Source: Adiantum capillus-veneris
Taxonomy: Eukaryota; Streptophyta; Polypodiopsida; Polypodiales; Pteridaceae
Assembly: GCA_014529385.2 (NCBI GenBank)
Contig: CM043959.1
Span: forward strand, 53,515,253 to 53,579,252
Reading direction: 5' to 3'
Length of the DNA: 64,000 nt
Below, piece after piece: positions 44,230 to 54,783 of this stretch (position 1 is its first letter; every line of letters begins with the position of its first letter). The position numbers were made by a program, and so were the translations under genes. Below the pieces are notes generated by a model. The model saw nothing but the letters and a program-made list of their open reading frames with translations. It did not search any database and was not told the origin of the DNA.

Positions 44230-44520
44230 TGTGCTTAGGTCTTATATACATGTCTTGGAAGTTTCGTAACATTCAGATGTCATTTGATGCTGTAACAATC
44301 ATGTTTTGTTGTCGATTAGCGACTAGCTTTTGGTGACTTTGGTCATTTGAGTGTAGCTTGTGTTAGATGTGAGTTGTATATTGTTTTCCAAGAGATTGAC
44401 ACCCTCTTGTAGTTTCTATGCACTAGTCGAGTCAGCTTTGTCCGATGGATTGACAATTATGTTCGTGGTTCTCGCTATGTCTGCAATAAGACAGGAGTGA
44501 GGTTAGAAACCCGTCCCACA
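44230..44520 (+). repeat. LTR end of Ty3 element D (left limit unknown)
   Basis: Ends CCCACA at 44,520, two bases before a tRNA-Asp primer site. GATTGACA phrases recall the B1 LTR. The start is uncertain and the right LTR lies beyond the window. Confidence 0.5.
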
Positions 44521-44522
44521 TT

Positions 44523-44540
44523 TGGCACCGTTGTTGAGGA
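44523..44540 (+). other. tRNA-Asp-type primer-binding site (D)
   Basis: TGGCACCGTTGTTGAGGA, followed by TCGAA; the tRNA-Asp complement is TGGCGCCGTTGCCGGGGA. Confidence 0.75.
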
Positions 44541-46510
44541 TCGAATAGACCTAAACTAGGAAAAACACGAGTGTCTTGTGTAGTTGTCCTTTTAACTTCC
44601 TTTAGATTCACCTAGAGTTAAAAATCTCTTTGAAACCGCATAGCTTAAGATTGTTGTCTTTTGCTGTGTAGAGGTAGCTTGGAAGTAGATTGTACTTGCT
44701 AAGTACCTTGTAGTATTAGATTAGGATTTTGAGAATGAGAATGGACGAGACAAGTCTGAAGATCAAGGCTCAAAAAACCATAAAAAACAAGAAAACAAGT
44801 ATTTGTGGACACTTTCCACAACCCCATCTTAGTAGAACCTAGAAGTAGGGTAAGTAGAATCGGAGGTGGGATCTCAAGCATTTCTCACTCCAAAAGAATC
44901 AATTGTAAGTTGTTTATGTGAAGTTGCAGAATTTCAGGTCTACGAGTTGAAACAACACCAAAAGACTGTCAACCACTAAATCCGGCTGGAGAGTATGCTC
45001 TAAAAGTTGTATGAACCAGTGGGTAAGCTTAAGGATGCAATTGAGGTAAATTTTCAAGAGTTTGCAAAAACTCAAATTATTTACTTTTTCTTGAGATTTT
45101 AGGCCAAATTAAGTTTTGACTTGACTCGGAGGCTTAAAACAGGCCATAAAAAGACTGTGCATTGAAAAAATTGCAAAAAGTGTTCATTTTAGGCCAAAAG
45201 TAAATAATCACAATTATTTACTTCCAGCTCAAAATTGACCAAGGTTGATACTAGAGACTCTATGCATGATTACCAACATCTTTTGTAAAGGCTCATAGAA
45301 TTTGGATCACAAAACAAACGAAAACCTTGAGAAAAACTGTAATCTGTATTGATTGTCAAGAACTTGAGTGTGACTTGGTAAATCTTGTTCAAATTCAGTG
45401 AAACTTGACTCAGAGACTTAGATTGAAGTGTTAAACATGTGTATATGCTTTGTTGACCAAAAAGATGCAAAAATTTACCAAAAGTAAATAATCACTATTA
45501 TTTACTTTTGTCATATTTTTCAACTTTTTTGACCAACTAAGCATACCACCAGTTTTATCATGTTATATTGAGCACTCATATCAAATTTGGTAAGATTTGA
45601 ATCTCTTGGGTGAAAATTGTGGCTAGATTTGTAAAGTCAGTCTGCGGATAGAAAACAATTGACAAATTGAAGAGAATTGATCCAACCTTGGTGAAACTTG
45701 GCTAAGAAGCTTAAGTTGAGTTGCTTTACTAGCTAGTATCAACATTTTGCCAAAAAGTTGCAAAAAAATTCCAATTGTAAAAAGTCACGATTATTTACAT
45801 CTGCTACAAATCAAATTTGGTGAAATTTGGATCACAAAAGTGAGACTTAAGATAGATTCTCGAAAACTGAGTCTGCGAACAATAAACTGTTGATAACTTG
45901 GACAAATCTTATTCAAACTCAACCAAACTTGTCCGGAGACCACAACAAGGTGATTACTTGACAAAACAAGCCTGAAAAGTGTAAATATTGAGAAAAGTAA
46001 ATAATTGTGATTATTTACTACTAAGACCCAGAGATAAGATTTTTGACTTTAGAGCTTGTACAGTGTTAAGATAACATAATACAAGGCCATTGGTTAATTT
46101 TGGGTTCCATCTTATCCAAATTGATACCTGTTAACTCAGTTTTCATGTTACAAAGTAGTCCTTTAGCTCTTTGCAAGGGTAAGATTTGGAAATCTCATTT
46201 GCTGACTCAGTTAGCTCAAATTGAAGTGATATACATAGACCAGTCACAATAGTTAGCAAGATTGTACAGTCTTTGTGAGAAAATGGCTAACTTGGTTAAA
46301 ACTGACTCAAGAATCAAATTGTAGGCAAGGAATTAAGAGCTTGACAGGGGTTGCACTCACATCAAGAGGAAAAACGGAAAACAAGTCAATCCAATGGTAA
46401 GTACTCTATCCATGGCTTAACCAGTCTATATAAACCTTAGATTTTGTTGTATACTAGCAAATCAAGGTAAATTTGGAGAGACCGCTAGTAGAGTATCCAC
46501 CAAAGAGAGT
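44541..46510 (+). other. D leader with AT-rich inverted repeats
   Basis: Non-coding. It contains diverged repeats of about 220-290 bp, each with an inverted repeat GTAAATAAT / ATTATTTAC around a 4-base loop, at 45,200, 45,484, 45,777 (degenerate) and 45,997. At 45,480-45,509 the arms are perfect over 13 bp. A half copy occurs near 45,075. Other repeated phrases include AAATTTGGATCACAAAA and GTCTGCG. Confidence 0.8.
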
Positions 46511-47166
46511 GTGAATCAAGGTGATCACTTGGACACTATTTTTGAAGAAGTCTCAGACACCTATTCTAGCTCAACATTTGAAATGTCTTCCTATTCGACT
46601 CATTCAAGAACCGAAATGACATTGCGATATAAACACATACTCACCTTTTATAAGACTAATGTCCATGGAGCTCAGGTTTACCTGGATCCTAGTAAACACC
46701 TAGAAGAGTGTTATCAGATGCTATTGACTTGGGAGACAATTGTGATATTTTCAATGAGGAAGATGTCCCTAAGGATACTCAGAGTGAGAAAACAGCATCC
46801 ACAAAACCAACGCAAGTGGGAACAGTTATAGCAGCACCACTAACAGCCATAGAAGATATGCTCAAAAGGATGACGGATGATGAATAACATGCAAAAAGCA
46901 CCTATGAGAGTACGAAGGCAAGGGATACCTCAAGAGGGACAACCGATTAGGCCACAAAAATGGTGTGCTATCGAGGGTAAATGGACCAAGCATGAGACCA
47001 ATGAGTGCTATTACCGACCAAAGTACGATGGAAATGTTCAATATGTACCCATGAGGCCACAAGGGCAACCCATGTACAGATATCAACCTAATATGGCCCC
47101 ATCACAAAGACCACCGATGGGTATGGAAAGACCACAACCAATGTTGGGTCAACAACCTCCATATCC
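46511..47166 (+). pseudogene. Gag of D, broken
   Basis: Opens with GDHLDTIFEEVSDTYSSSTFEM. The later frame from 46,877 has KWCAIEGKWTKHETNECYYRPKY, a C-X8-H-X4-C motif shared with B2, then a Pro/Gln-rich segment with PMLGQQPPYP. The capsid core seen in B2 is not visible, so there may be a deletion near 46,830. E interrupts it at 47,166. Confidence 0.65.
47162..47166. repeat. Target-site duplication of E (left)
   Basis: TATCC, repeated at 52,729-52,733. TATCC also occurs naturally in the next copy of the gag repeat (about 52,834). Confidence 0.8.
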
Positions 47167-47380
47167 TGAAGTCGCGGAGCGTGGATCGACTCACACACAC
47201 AGACACAGAGATACACAGAGAGCTTACACAGTACGCAGAGAATCGTTTGAAGGGTTATCTCCCAAAACCTTATTATCCACAAAAGTATAAGTGAGTATAT
47301 ACAAAGAGTTAGTGATAGGTGAGTTAGGCGGGCGAGCGGCCATATCCGTATAAGAGGCCACTTGGGCTTTAATCCCAACA
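47167..47380 (-). repeat. 3' LTR of E
   Basis: 214 bp; on the minus strand TGTTGGGATTAAAG...CGACTTCA. The minus-strand purine tract AGTGGGAGGT (complement of 47,381-47,390) precedes it. Confidence 0.9.
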
Positions 47381-47464
47381 ACCTCCCACTTAAAGTCCAA
47401 TGTGGCACTTTAAGTAATTGTAAATCTATGAACATAAATGTACAAAGATTAACATGGTTGCCAT

Positions 47465-48325
47465 CTATCCAATGCCCAATAACTCATGGCAATGCACAAA
47501 GCCCTCTCCTAGAAGTCCCTTTGTGAGTAGATCAGCAGGATTGTCCTTGGTGTGAATATTCAGCAGTTGTATCTGCTTGTCTTCAAGTACTTCCCTAATG
47601 AAGTGATATTTCACATCAATATGCTTACTCTTCGAATGGAACACTGGATTCTTTGCCAATTGTATAACACTTTGACTATCACAATATAACTCTGGCATAT
47701 CTACTTTGATTCCCAAGTCTGCTACCAATCTACCAAGCCAAATAGCTTCTTTGCATGCCTCATTTGCTGCAACATACTCAGCTTCTGTAGTAGACTGCGT
47801 AACACAATCTTGTAATTAAGATCGCCATGATATGGCACCTCCAGCCAATGTAAAGACATAGCCTGATGTAGATCTCTTCTTATCCAAGTCTCCTGCATAA
47901 TCTAAGTCAGTGTATCCTCTGACACTCAAATCTTGACTACCATAGCATATGCGCATACTCTTTGTATGTTTTAGGTATCTCATGATACCTTTCACTGCCT
48001 CCCAATGTTTCTTGCCAGGATTTGACATATATCTGCTAACCACTCCCACTACAAATGCAATATCCGGACGTGTAGCAATCATTGCATACATCAAACTACC
48101 CACTGCAGATGCATATGGAATCTTATCCATTTCAGCCTTTTCTTCCTCAGACACAGGACAATCTTGTTTGCTAAGTTTCACATATGGTGGCAATGGGACA
48201 CTCAATGCCTTTCCCTTCTCCATATTGAAACGTTGCAAAAAATTGTCAATATACTCTGTTTGAGATATTAAATCAACTTCTTTGATCTGTCTCTCTGCGC
48301 ATACCAAGTATATGACTTGCCTCAC
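47465..48325 (-). pseudogene. copia RT end and RNase H (E)
   Basis: Frame 48,325-47,816 includes IPYASAVGSLMYAMIATRPDIAFVVGVVSRYM, the usual RT-RNase H bridge, then RGYTDLDYAGDLDKKRSTSGYVF (first Asp). A TAA follows WRS, and the frame continues with STTEAEYVAANEA (Glu) and YCDSQSVIQLAKNPVFHSKSKHIDVKYHFI (Asp), ending DNPADLLTKGL. All catalytic acidic residues are present. Confidence 0.88.
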
Positions 48326-49307
48326 CCATGTCTTTCATGTCAAACGATTTTGCCATCTTTGACTTCAAAGCTGAAATTTCTTCCAAGTGTTTGCCAGCAA
48401 TCAACATGTCATCCACATACAAAATAAGGATCATCCAACTGCCATCCTTAGCCTTCTTTGTATATAGACAGTGATCGAACTCACTACGTTTGTAGCCTTG
48501 AGAAAGCATAAACTGGTGGAACTTATGGTACCATGCCCTTGGTGATTGTTTTAAGCCATAAAGACCCTTTAACAACTAGCATACCAAATCTTCCTTGCCT
48601 TTCTCAACAAACCCTTCTGGCTGCTGCATGTAAATTTCCACATCTAAATCACCATGCAAGAACGCTGTCTTGACATCCATTTGGTGCAACACCAAATCCA
48701 ATATAGCAACCAATGCAAGAAAGCACCTCAATGTAGTCATCTTGACCACTGGAGAGAAGACTTCATCAAAGTCAATGCCTTGTTCTTGCTTAAAGCCCTT
48801 GGCAACAAGCCTTGCTTTGTACTTTGGCTGACTATCATGAGCGGTGATCTTATACCTGTAAACCCATTTACAAGGTAGAGCCTTTTTGCCCTGTGGTAAT
48901 TTAACTAGCTTCCATGTCTTGTTTTTATGCAGAGCTGTCATCTCTGACTGCATGGCCAACTGCCATTTTTTCGAGTCAACCACTTGTAATGCTTCCTTGT
49001 AACAAGATGGTTCTTCGCAATCTGTGAGCATGACATAATTTAGAGATGGCACATAACGATCAGGTGGTTTGGAGACACGCTCAGAACGTCTCACCACAAA
49101 TGATTCTGACTCTCTAGCCACTATAGGTTGTTCCTGAGCCTGACCATGCTGTCTTGATGTGCTAGCACTAGGTCCATCTTCCGTGAAGACAACTCTTCTG
49201 ATCTCCTCTGTCTTCTCTGGCTTAGCGTGAAACTTGGCTTCATTGAAATTCACATCATTGCTATGAATAACTTTTCTGGACTCAGGATCCCAAAGCCGAT
49301 AACCCAT
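48273..49307 (-). pseudogene. copia reverse transcriptase (E)
   Basis: Two frames joined by a TAG at about 48,576 (DLVC-stop-LLKGLYGLKQ). Landmarks: [81 protein letters not shown] and the YVDDMLIAG box. A frame change near 48,290 follows LGMR. The N-terminal 80 or so codons are the integrase-RT linker. Confidence 0.9.
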
Positions 49308-49357
49308 CTCGCCCGATTCTCCGTAGCCAAGAAATATACACTTCTTGCTCTTTGGTT

Positions 49358-50692
49358 CTAACTTATTTCTGAACTCCTTAGGAATATGCTATAAGATTCA
49401 CAACCAAAGACTCTGAGATGCTTATATGAAGGTGCCTTGCCTGTCCATAGCATCTCGGCCACTGCACTCTTATCCAGAGCCCTACTAGGAGACCTGTTGA
49501 TCAAATGGACAGCTGTACCCACTGCTTCTGCCCAAAATCCAACAGGCAACTCAGCATTTGACAACATGCTTCTGACCTTCTCTTGTATGGTCCTATTCAT
49601 ATGTTCTGCAACCCCATACTGTGAAGGATTATATGGTGCAGTAAGTTCCCGCTTAATCCCTTTTGCTTCACAAAAGTCTTGGAAAGCCTTTGAAACGTAC
49701 TCTCCACCATTGTCTGTCCTTAAGCACTTCAGCTTCTGACCACTCTGATTCTCCACAAGCTGCAAGAATGTCTTAAAGACCTTGAGCACCTCATCCTTGT
49801 GCTTCAAGAAGTAAACCCATACTTTGCGAGAATAGTCATCTATGAATGTACAAAAGTACGTTGCTCCCCCTAGTGACAAACTAGGCATTGGTCCGCATAG
49901 ATCACTGTGCACAAGAGCTAACCGTTCGTCCCGACGATTCTTCTTTGATCTGTGTGGTTCCTGTGTTTGCTTACCATAAACACAATGCTCACAAATCTCG
50001 AAATCTTGAAATGAAAAGCCAGGCAAATAACCATAATGAGAAAGTATTTCCATTCCTCTTTTTGACATATGTCCCAGCCTACGATGCCACAGTGACACAC
50101 TTGGCTGCTCAATCACATTAATTACATGGTTTTTAACCTCTGAAACATGTAAAGTGTACAGAGTTCGTGACTTACTGCCATGTGCTACAATCATCGAACC
50201 TTTGGAGATCTTCCAAGCACTGTTCCCAAAAACTGTCACATAACCCGCATCATCCAACATCCCTGTATTGATCAAGCTCTTTCGGATTGCTGGAACATGT
50301 CTGACATTCTTGAGCCATAAAGAAGAGCCATTCTGAAACTTCCACTGCACATCTCCCACTCCAAGTATGTCACAAACCTGCTCATTGCCAAGTCTGACAT
50401 AATCTTTAGTACCCACATATGGTGTAAACCACTCTTTGTGCGGAGAAACATGTAAAGATGCCCTTGAGTCGATAATCCAATCACTCATAGCATGTCCATA
50501 CTCTACAGTCAAGAAAACAGAATCAAGATTTCTTGTGAGGAAGATGTCACCAGCTGCTATACCAGAATCACTGTCTGGACCAGATCCTGTGACATTCAGC
50601 TCTTCAATCTTCACTGAACTCTTCTTTTCATCTTGCTCAAAACTCTTTGTTTTGCCTTTTTCTTGTTTCCACTTCGTACAGTCTCTCTTCAT
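49358..50692 (-). pseudogene. copia protease and integrase (E)
   Basis: 444 unbroken codons. Protease active site WIIDSRASLHVSPH: D-S-G is D-S-R, so the conserved Gly is lost. The protease-integrase join is WKISKGSMIVAHG. Integrase HHCC: LWHRRLGHMSKRGM, CEHCVYGKQ. Catalytic core: VHSDLCGPM, RTDNGGEYVS and YGVAEHMNRT, with 35 residues between Asp and Glu. The usual Q-N-G is Q-Y-G. A shift after LRSSEIS ends it. Confidence 0.9.
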
Positions 50693-51433
50693 GTGACCCT
50701 TCTTGCCACAATGGTAGCATTCTATGTCATCCTTTGACTTCGAGTCACGAGACTTACTTCGGTTTTGTGCCTTCTTACCCTTCTTATCTTTAGACTATTG
50801 TCTCCCTCGAACGACCAAAGCACTATTGCCTTTGCCTTTGTCAATGTTCTTCCTGTTCACTTCCTCTGTGAGCAAGTTGCCTTCTACATTGGCACTTGTA
50901 AGACCTTCTGGCGTGACATAGTTACTTAACGCTGTACGAAAAGTATCCCAACTGTCTGGCAAAGTGATTAAGAGAAACATAGCCTTCACTGAATCTTGAA
51001 AGACTATCTCTTGTGCTGTTAACTGGCTGAAAATTGTGTGAAATTCATTGAGATGATTCGACATGGCTGTCCCTTCCTTCATCTTCAAATCCACCAATTT
51101 CTTGAGCCAGTAAATCTGAGAAGCAGCACTTTGTTTCTCGTACATACCACATAGCTTTTGCCATACTTCATATGCTGTAATCTCTTCTGCTACGTTGAAG
51201 TAAACATTTTCTGCCAGTGTTAGCATGATTGTGGAACAAGCTAACTCATCAAGCTCTTTCCACTCATCTTCAGCCATACCTTCTGGTCTCTCCCCTTTGA
51301 GCTTGAGTGGCTTCACTTGTTTTTTCTGCACCAAAACCTGCCAAATCTGCTTCTTCCAGAATGGAAAGTTTGTGCCATCCAGCTTCTTTATGTTGTAAAG
51401 AGTCTCACTTTGAGAAGATGCCATATCTGCCAA
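50693..51433 (-). pseudogene. copia gag and zinc knuckle (E)
   Basis: 212 codons from MADMASSQSETLYNIKKLDG. The core includes NFPFWKKQI, YEVWQKLCGMYEKQSAA, LVDLKMKEGTAMSNHLNEF and TLPDSWDTFRTALSNYV. A TAG at about 50,795 after VRGRQ precedes the knuckle CYHCGKKGHMKRDC, which is intact. Similar to gag of F. Confidence 0.88.
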
Positions 51434-52475
51434 ACTGTTTACTCCTGGGAAAAATCCGGTAGAGTTTCCCCTATAAACTGGCCTCTATACACAGTAAACA
51501 AGCTGTAAACAACAAGCTGAACACTTCTCCTCAGGAACTGTCGGTATTTTGAAAAAATTTGACATAGTCTCCCTTGTAAACTGAGCTCTGGAAACCAAAA
51601 GATAGCTCAAAAAACAACAATAAATAGCTGACCAACTGAAAAATCTAAGAATCTCTGTAATATGCTATCCTGTAAGCATACAGTGTCTCCTGTCTGGGCG
51701 ATCACAGCACCTGTATCTGTCTCAAGACTGAACCCTGAACAATACCTCAACGGCCTGACGCATAAGATGCAATCCAGTGTCTACACAAAGTCATACATCC
51801 TATGGGATAAAAGTCGCCGAAGAGGATGCGTGTAGAGGGGAACTCCAACAACCTAATCCACCTCACACTAGGTAACCCAGCCCCCACTGCTTGGCTTCAA
51901 AAAACCTCACACACGACCCTCACAGATGGCTCAACAAACTGCCTTGAACTAGCATACATCCTACAATAGACCAATCACTGTCCTATGATCGCTGCGGCAG
52001 TCTGTCTGCTAGCGTGACTCACAACTAGCAAACCCACAATCACAGTACATCAATCTGCAATACATGCCAGTGGTGTCAAGCCGTCATATGGCCACACCTC
52101 CCTTGGAACCTGGCAAGCACAAGAAGTAGCAATGCAGACTCCATTATATATATCTGATGATATATATGTGTACCTGGTCTATAGATGATGCTTTGATGAC
52201 GAATGACTGATGTATGTCGATGCCGATATTGATGCCGACCACCTCCTGCTTGCCAATCTACACAAGACGGGTTTCTTTGCGGCTGAAACCTATCTTCTGA
52301 TGTAGTGCTCAGAACGAAATTCTGAGGGCATAAACGGCTTCGAAAGGGGGGTAAAACCCTAGGTTGCCTGATGGAAAAACTCTCACAATGCCGAGTGTGA
52401 ATTTCCAAGCTCTAGATCCAGAATCTGCCTGAAAAGTGCGCATGCGCGCGATTACGCAAAACCTCACTGAACCAA
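51434..52475 (-). other. Leader of E
   Basis: About 1 kb of non-coding sequence between the primer site and gag. No ORF or repeat is supported. Confidence 0.7.
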
Positions 52476-52487
52476 GCTCTGATACCA
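52476..52487 (-). other. tRNA-Met primer-binding site (E)
   Basis: The minus strand reads TGGTATCAGAGC, two bases after the 5' LTR end. Confidence 0.92.
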
Positions 52488-52489
52488 AT

Positions 52490-52728
52490 TGAAGTCGCGG
52501 AGCAGAGCGTGGATCGACTCACACACACACACACACACACACACAGAGATACACATAGATACACAGAGAGATTACACAGTACGCAGAGAATTGTTTGAAG
52601 GGTTATCTCCCAAAACCTTATTATCCACAAAAGTATAAGTGAGTATATACAAAGAGTTAGTGATAAGTGAGTTAGGCGGGCGGGTGGCCATATCCGTATA
52701 AGAGGCCACTTGGGCTTTAATCCCAACA
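52490..52728 (-). repeat. 5' LTR of E
   Basis: 239 bp. The excess over the left LTR comes from a longer (CA)n at about 52,519-52,546, a GCAGA insertion and a GATACACA-type duplication. Confidence 0.9.
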
Positions 52729-52733
52729 TATCC

Positions 52734-52929
52734 TGGACACAATGCAGTGCCTGTAAAGTACATGCATTCAGAAGGAGTCGTAAATGAACAAGCACTAACA
52801 AGACCACAACCAATGTTGGGTCAACAACCTCCATATCCTGGACATAATGGAGTGCCTGTAAAGTACATGCATTCAGAAGGAGTCATAGATGAACAAGCAC
52901 TAGCTAGTGCTTGTTACACCTTATGTTGA
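52734..52929 (+). pseudogene. Pro/Gln-rich gag repeats of D
   Basis: A 105-bp (35-codon) direct repeat: the phrase GGACA(C/T)AATG begins at 52,735 and 52,840. Each unit encodes PVKYMHSEGV and EQAL; PMLGQQPPYP links them. The last unit ends at TAG/frame loss near 52,905. This repeat is where E inserted. Confidence 0.75.
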
Positions 52930-53100
52930 GCCTAACCCATCTATAGTAATGGTAGAAGGGGAGTGGTATAATTCACATTCACCTCCAATGGAAGAACCTG
53001 TGACTTAAAGTACACCAGAGTTTACACCAATGTACTATGTAGCTAATCAAGGTGTTAGACCTCCTATGGTAAGACCCATGATTAAGCCAAGGACTGGAAC

Positions 53101-53445
53101 TGCCATAATTGTGGTGCAGATGATCATTGAAAAAATGAATGTCTAGAACCTGACAAGAACATTAAGCCCATTGAAGCGTTTTGTACACAATGTTGCAAAA
53201 AGGGTGGACACTTTCCTGAAGACTGTCCAAAAAATCCTCTAAGCAAGGGAAAAACAGTAGTGAATGTAGTCCAAGTGATACCTAGTAGCTCATTGGAGAG
53301 TAAACCTATTGTTCCAATCCAGGTGATCACTAGAGCCTACACAAAGGAAAAGAAACATAACTCCTTTGATGAATCAGAGAACACTAAAATTTCCTCTCAA
53401 TACACCAAGAAAAGGAGAAGTCAAAGATATGAGATGAGAAAATAG
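53101..53445 (+). pseudogene. Tandem zinc knuckles of D
   Basis: Two knuckles in one frame: CHNCGADDH, then a TGA, then KNEC; and CTQCCKKGGHFPEDC (CX2CX5HX4C as read). A basic stretch KKRRSQRYEMRK follows and ends in TAG. The frame is part of the gag C-terminus. Confidence 0.7.
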
Positions 53446-54060
53446 AAACAAAGGGCTGAAATCGAGGAAAAATCTAGGAAACTATTCTAGGAAAGAGTAA
53501 AGAAACTCGAAGTGAAATCAAAGAAACCACAATCAAATCTGGAGGATCAATTTTGGAGATAAAATTTTTGAGCCAATTAATGCAGCCTTAGAAGCTTATC
53601 AAGCAGGACTTAAAGCAGGTGAAAACATGGAAAACAAATGGAAAAACTATCCTTCTTCGGATATGGAAGCAACTAAGCTTGAAGCTTATTAAATTTGGTA
53701 AGAACTACTCAAGAAATGCTGGAAAAACAAAAACCCAAGCTTGAGAGTCTAGCAAAACCTGAGGAGCTTGTGGTAGAAACCAGTAAAGAAAAATCCAAAG
53801 TGATGGTAGAACCCCACCTTGAAACTAAAAAGCCAAAACTCATAGTGTCTGACAATGAAGATGCTTTAGATGGAATGTCGTTTCTAGAGGAAGACATGCC
53901 AAGACATTTATGGGAAAAAGTGAGAGAGATTAATGATGGGAGCATAACTTTGATTTCAACTCCGATAGAAAAAGTTTGATTAGACCATCTACCTCTTGAT
54001 ATGGACATGGATATACAATCCTTGTATGGGGATTGTGGATGTGAAGCATCAGGTATGTCT
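53446..54060 (+). pseudogene. D linker between gag and protease
   Basis: Lys/Glu-rich coding remnants, for example EEDMPRHLWEKVREINDGS. No domain is recognised. The frame is interrupted at 54,060 by F and continues at 61,073. Confidence 0.55.
54056..54060. repeat. Target-site duplication of F (left)
   Basis: TGTCT, identical to 61,068-61,072. Confidence 0.92.
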
Positions 54061-54268
54061 TGTTGGGGTGTAGGCCAGGTGGCCGTGGGAAACCACCCTT
54101 GTACACTTGATTTCACCTAATCAATATAGGGAGAAAAAGAGGTAGAGTTGACTCTTCTCTTTCTTCTCCACTAACCCACACAGTGGCTCCCTGTGTATCT
54201 CCCCCTTCCCCATTTCTCTTCTTCCCCTCTCTTGCACACACTCCGTACACTCACACGCGCACTCATCA
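54061..54268 (+). repeat. 5' LTR of F
   Basis: TGTTGGGGTGTAGG...CTCATCA, 208 bp. It differs from the 3' LTR by one C/T, one C/G and one T/G. Confidence 0.95.
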
Positions 54269-54270
54269 AT

Positions 54271-54282
54271 TGGTATCAGAGC
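54271..54282 (+). other. tRNA-Met primer-binding site (F)
   Basis: TGGTATCAGAGC, two bases after the LTR end. Confidence 0.95.
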
Positions 54283-54738
54283 TACGGCTTGGTGGTGGTG
54301 GCGGTCCCCCAGCAACGACAAAGCCCGGATGGAGCTTGACGCTTGGAGTCATTGAATTGCCACAGACCTAGTGAGGTTTGGCTACACCAAGAGGCGATCG
54401 GGTGGATCTCGGAACCCCAGTGCATGCAACCCATCTTGGGGAAGCTTTTGGTAGCCTTGAGCAAGGATTGAAGATCTACAGGTCAGAGAGAAGGTCCGTG
54501 AGCTTTGAAGCTCAAAAAAAAAAAAAAGCTGTTGAGCAAGCAGAGTATAGGGTAGCTTGGGGAGGTTCTGCAAAGAAGAAGTCGATGCAGCTCGTGAGAA
54601 TCTCCTGAGGCATTCAGCAGTGCAGGTCAGCAGTAGGAAATCGATGCAGCAGGTTGGCAAGCAAGGGAATTGGAGCAAATAAATTGAGTAGGGGAGGAAA
54701 TTGAGCGCAGAGAAATTGAAAGGGAGTGTGTGGTGTGT

Positions 54739-54783
<45 letters not shown>

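Larger units (their letters stand above)
47167..52728 (-). mobile_element. Ty1/copia element E, full length, decayed
   Basis: 5,562 bp. Terminal repeats of 214 and 239 bp; a tRNA-Met primer site sits beside the right one and a purine tract beside the left. TATCC is duplicated. Order on the minus strand is gag, knuckle, protease, integrase, RT, RNase H. LTRs differ by about six substitutions plus CA-repeat and small insertions. Stops and shifts at about 50,795, 49,360, 48,576, 48,290 and 47,816 disrupt the frame. Confidence 0.95.

Noticed and set aside
44060-44230. tRNA-like or structured RNA around GGATTGTCGATCCG
   Set aside because: There is only a short local inverted repeat; no tRNA arms or conserved boxes could be traced.
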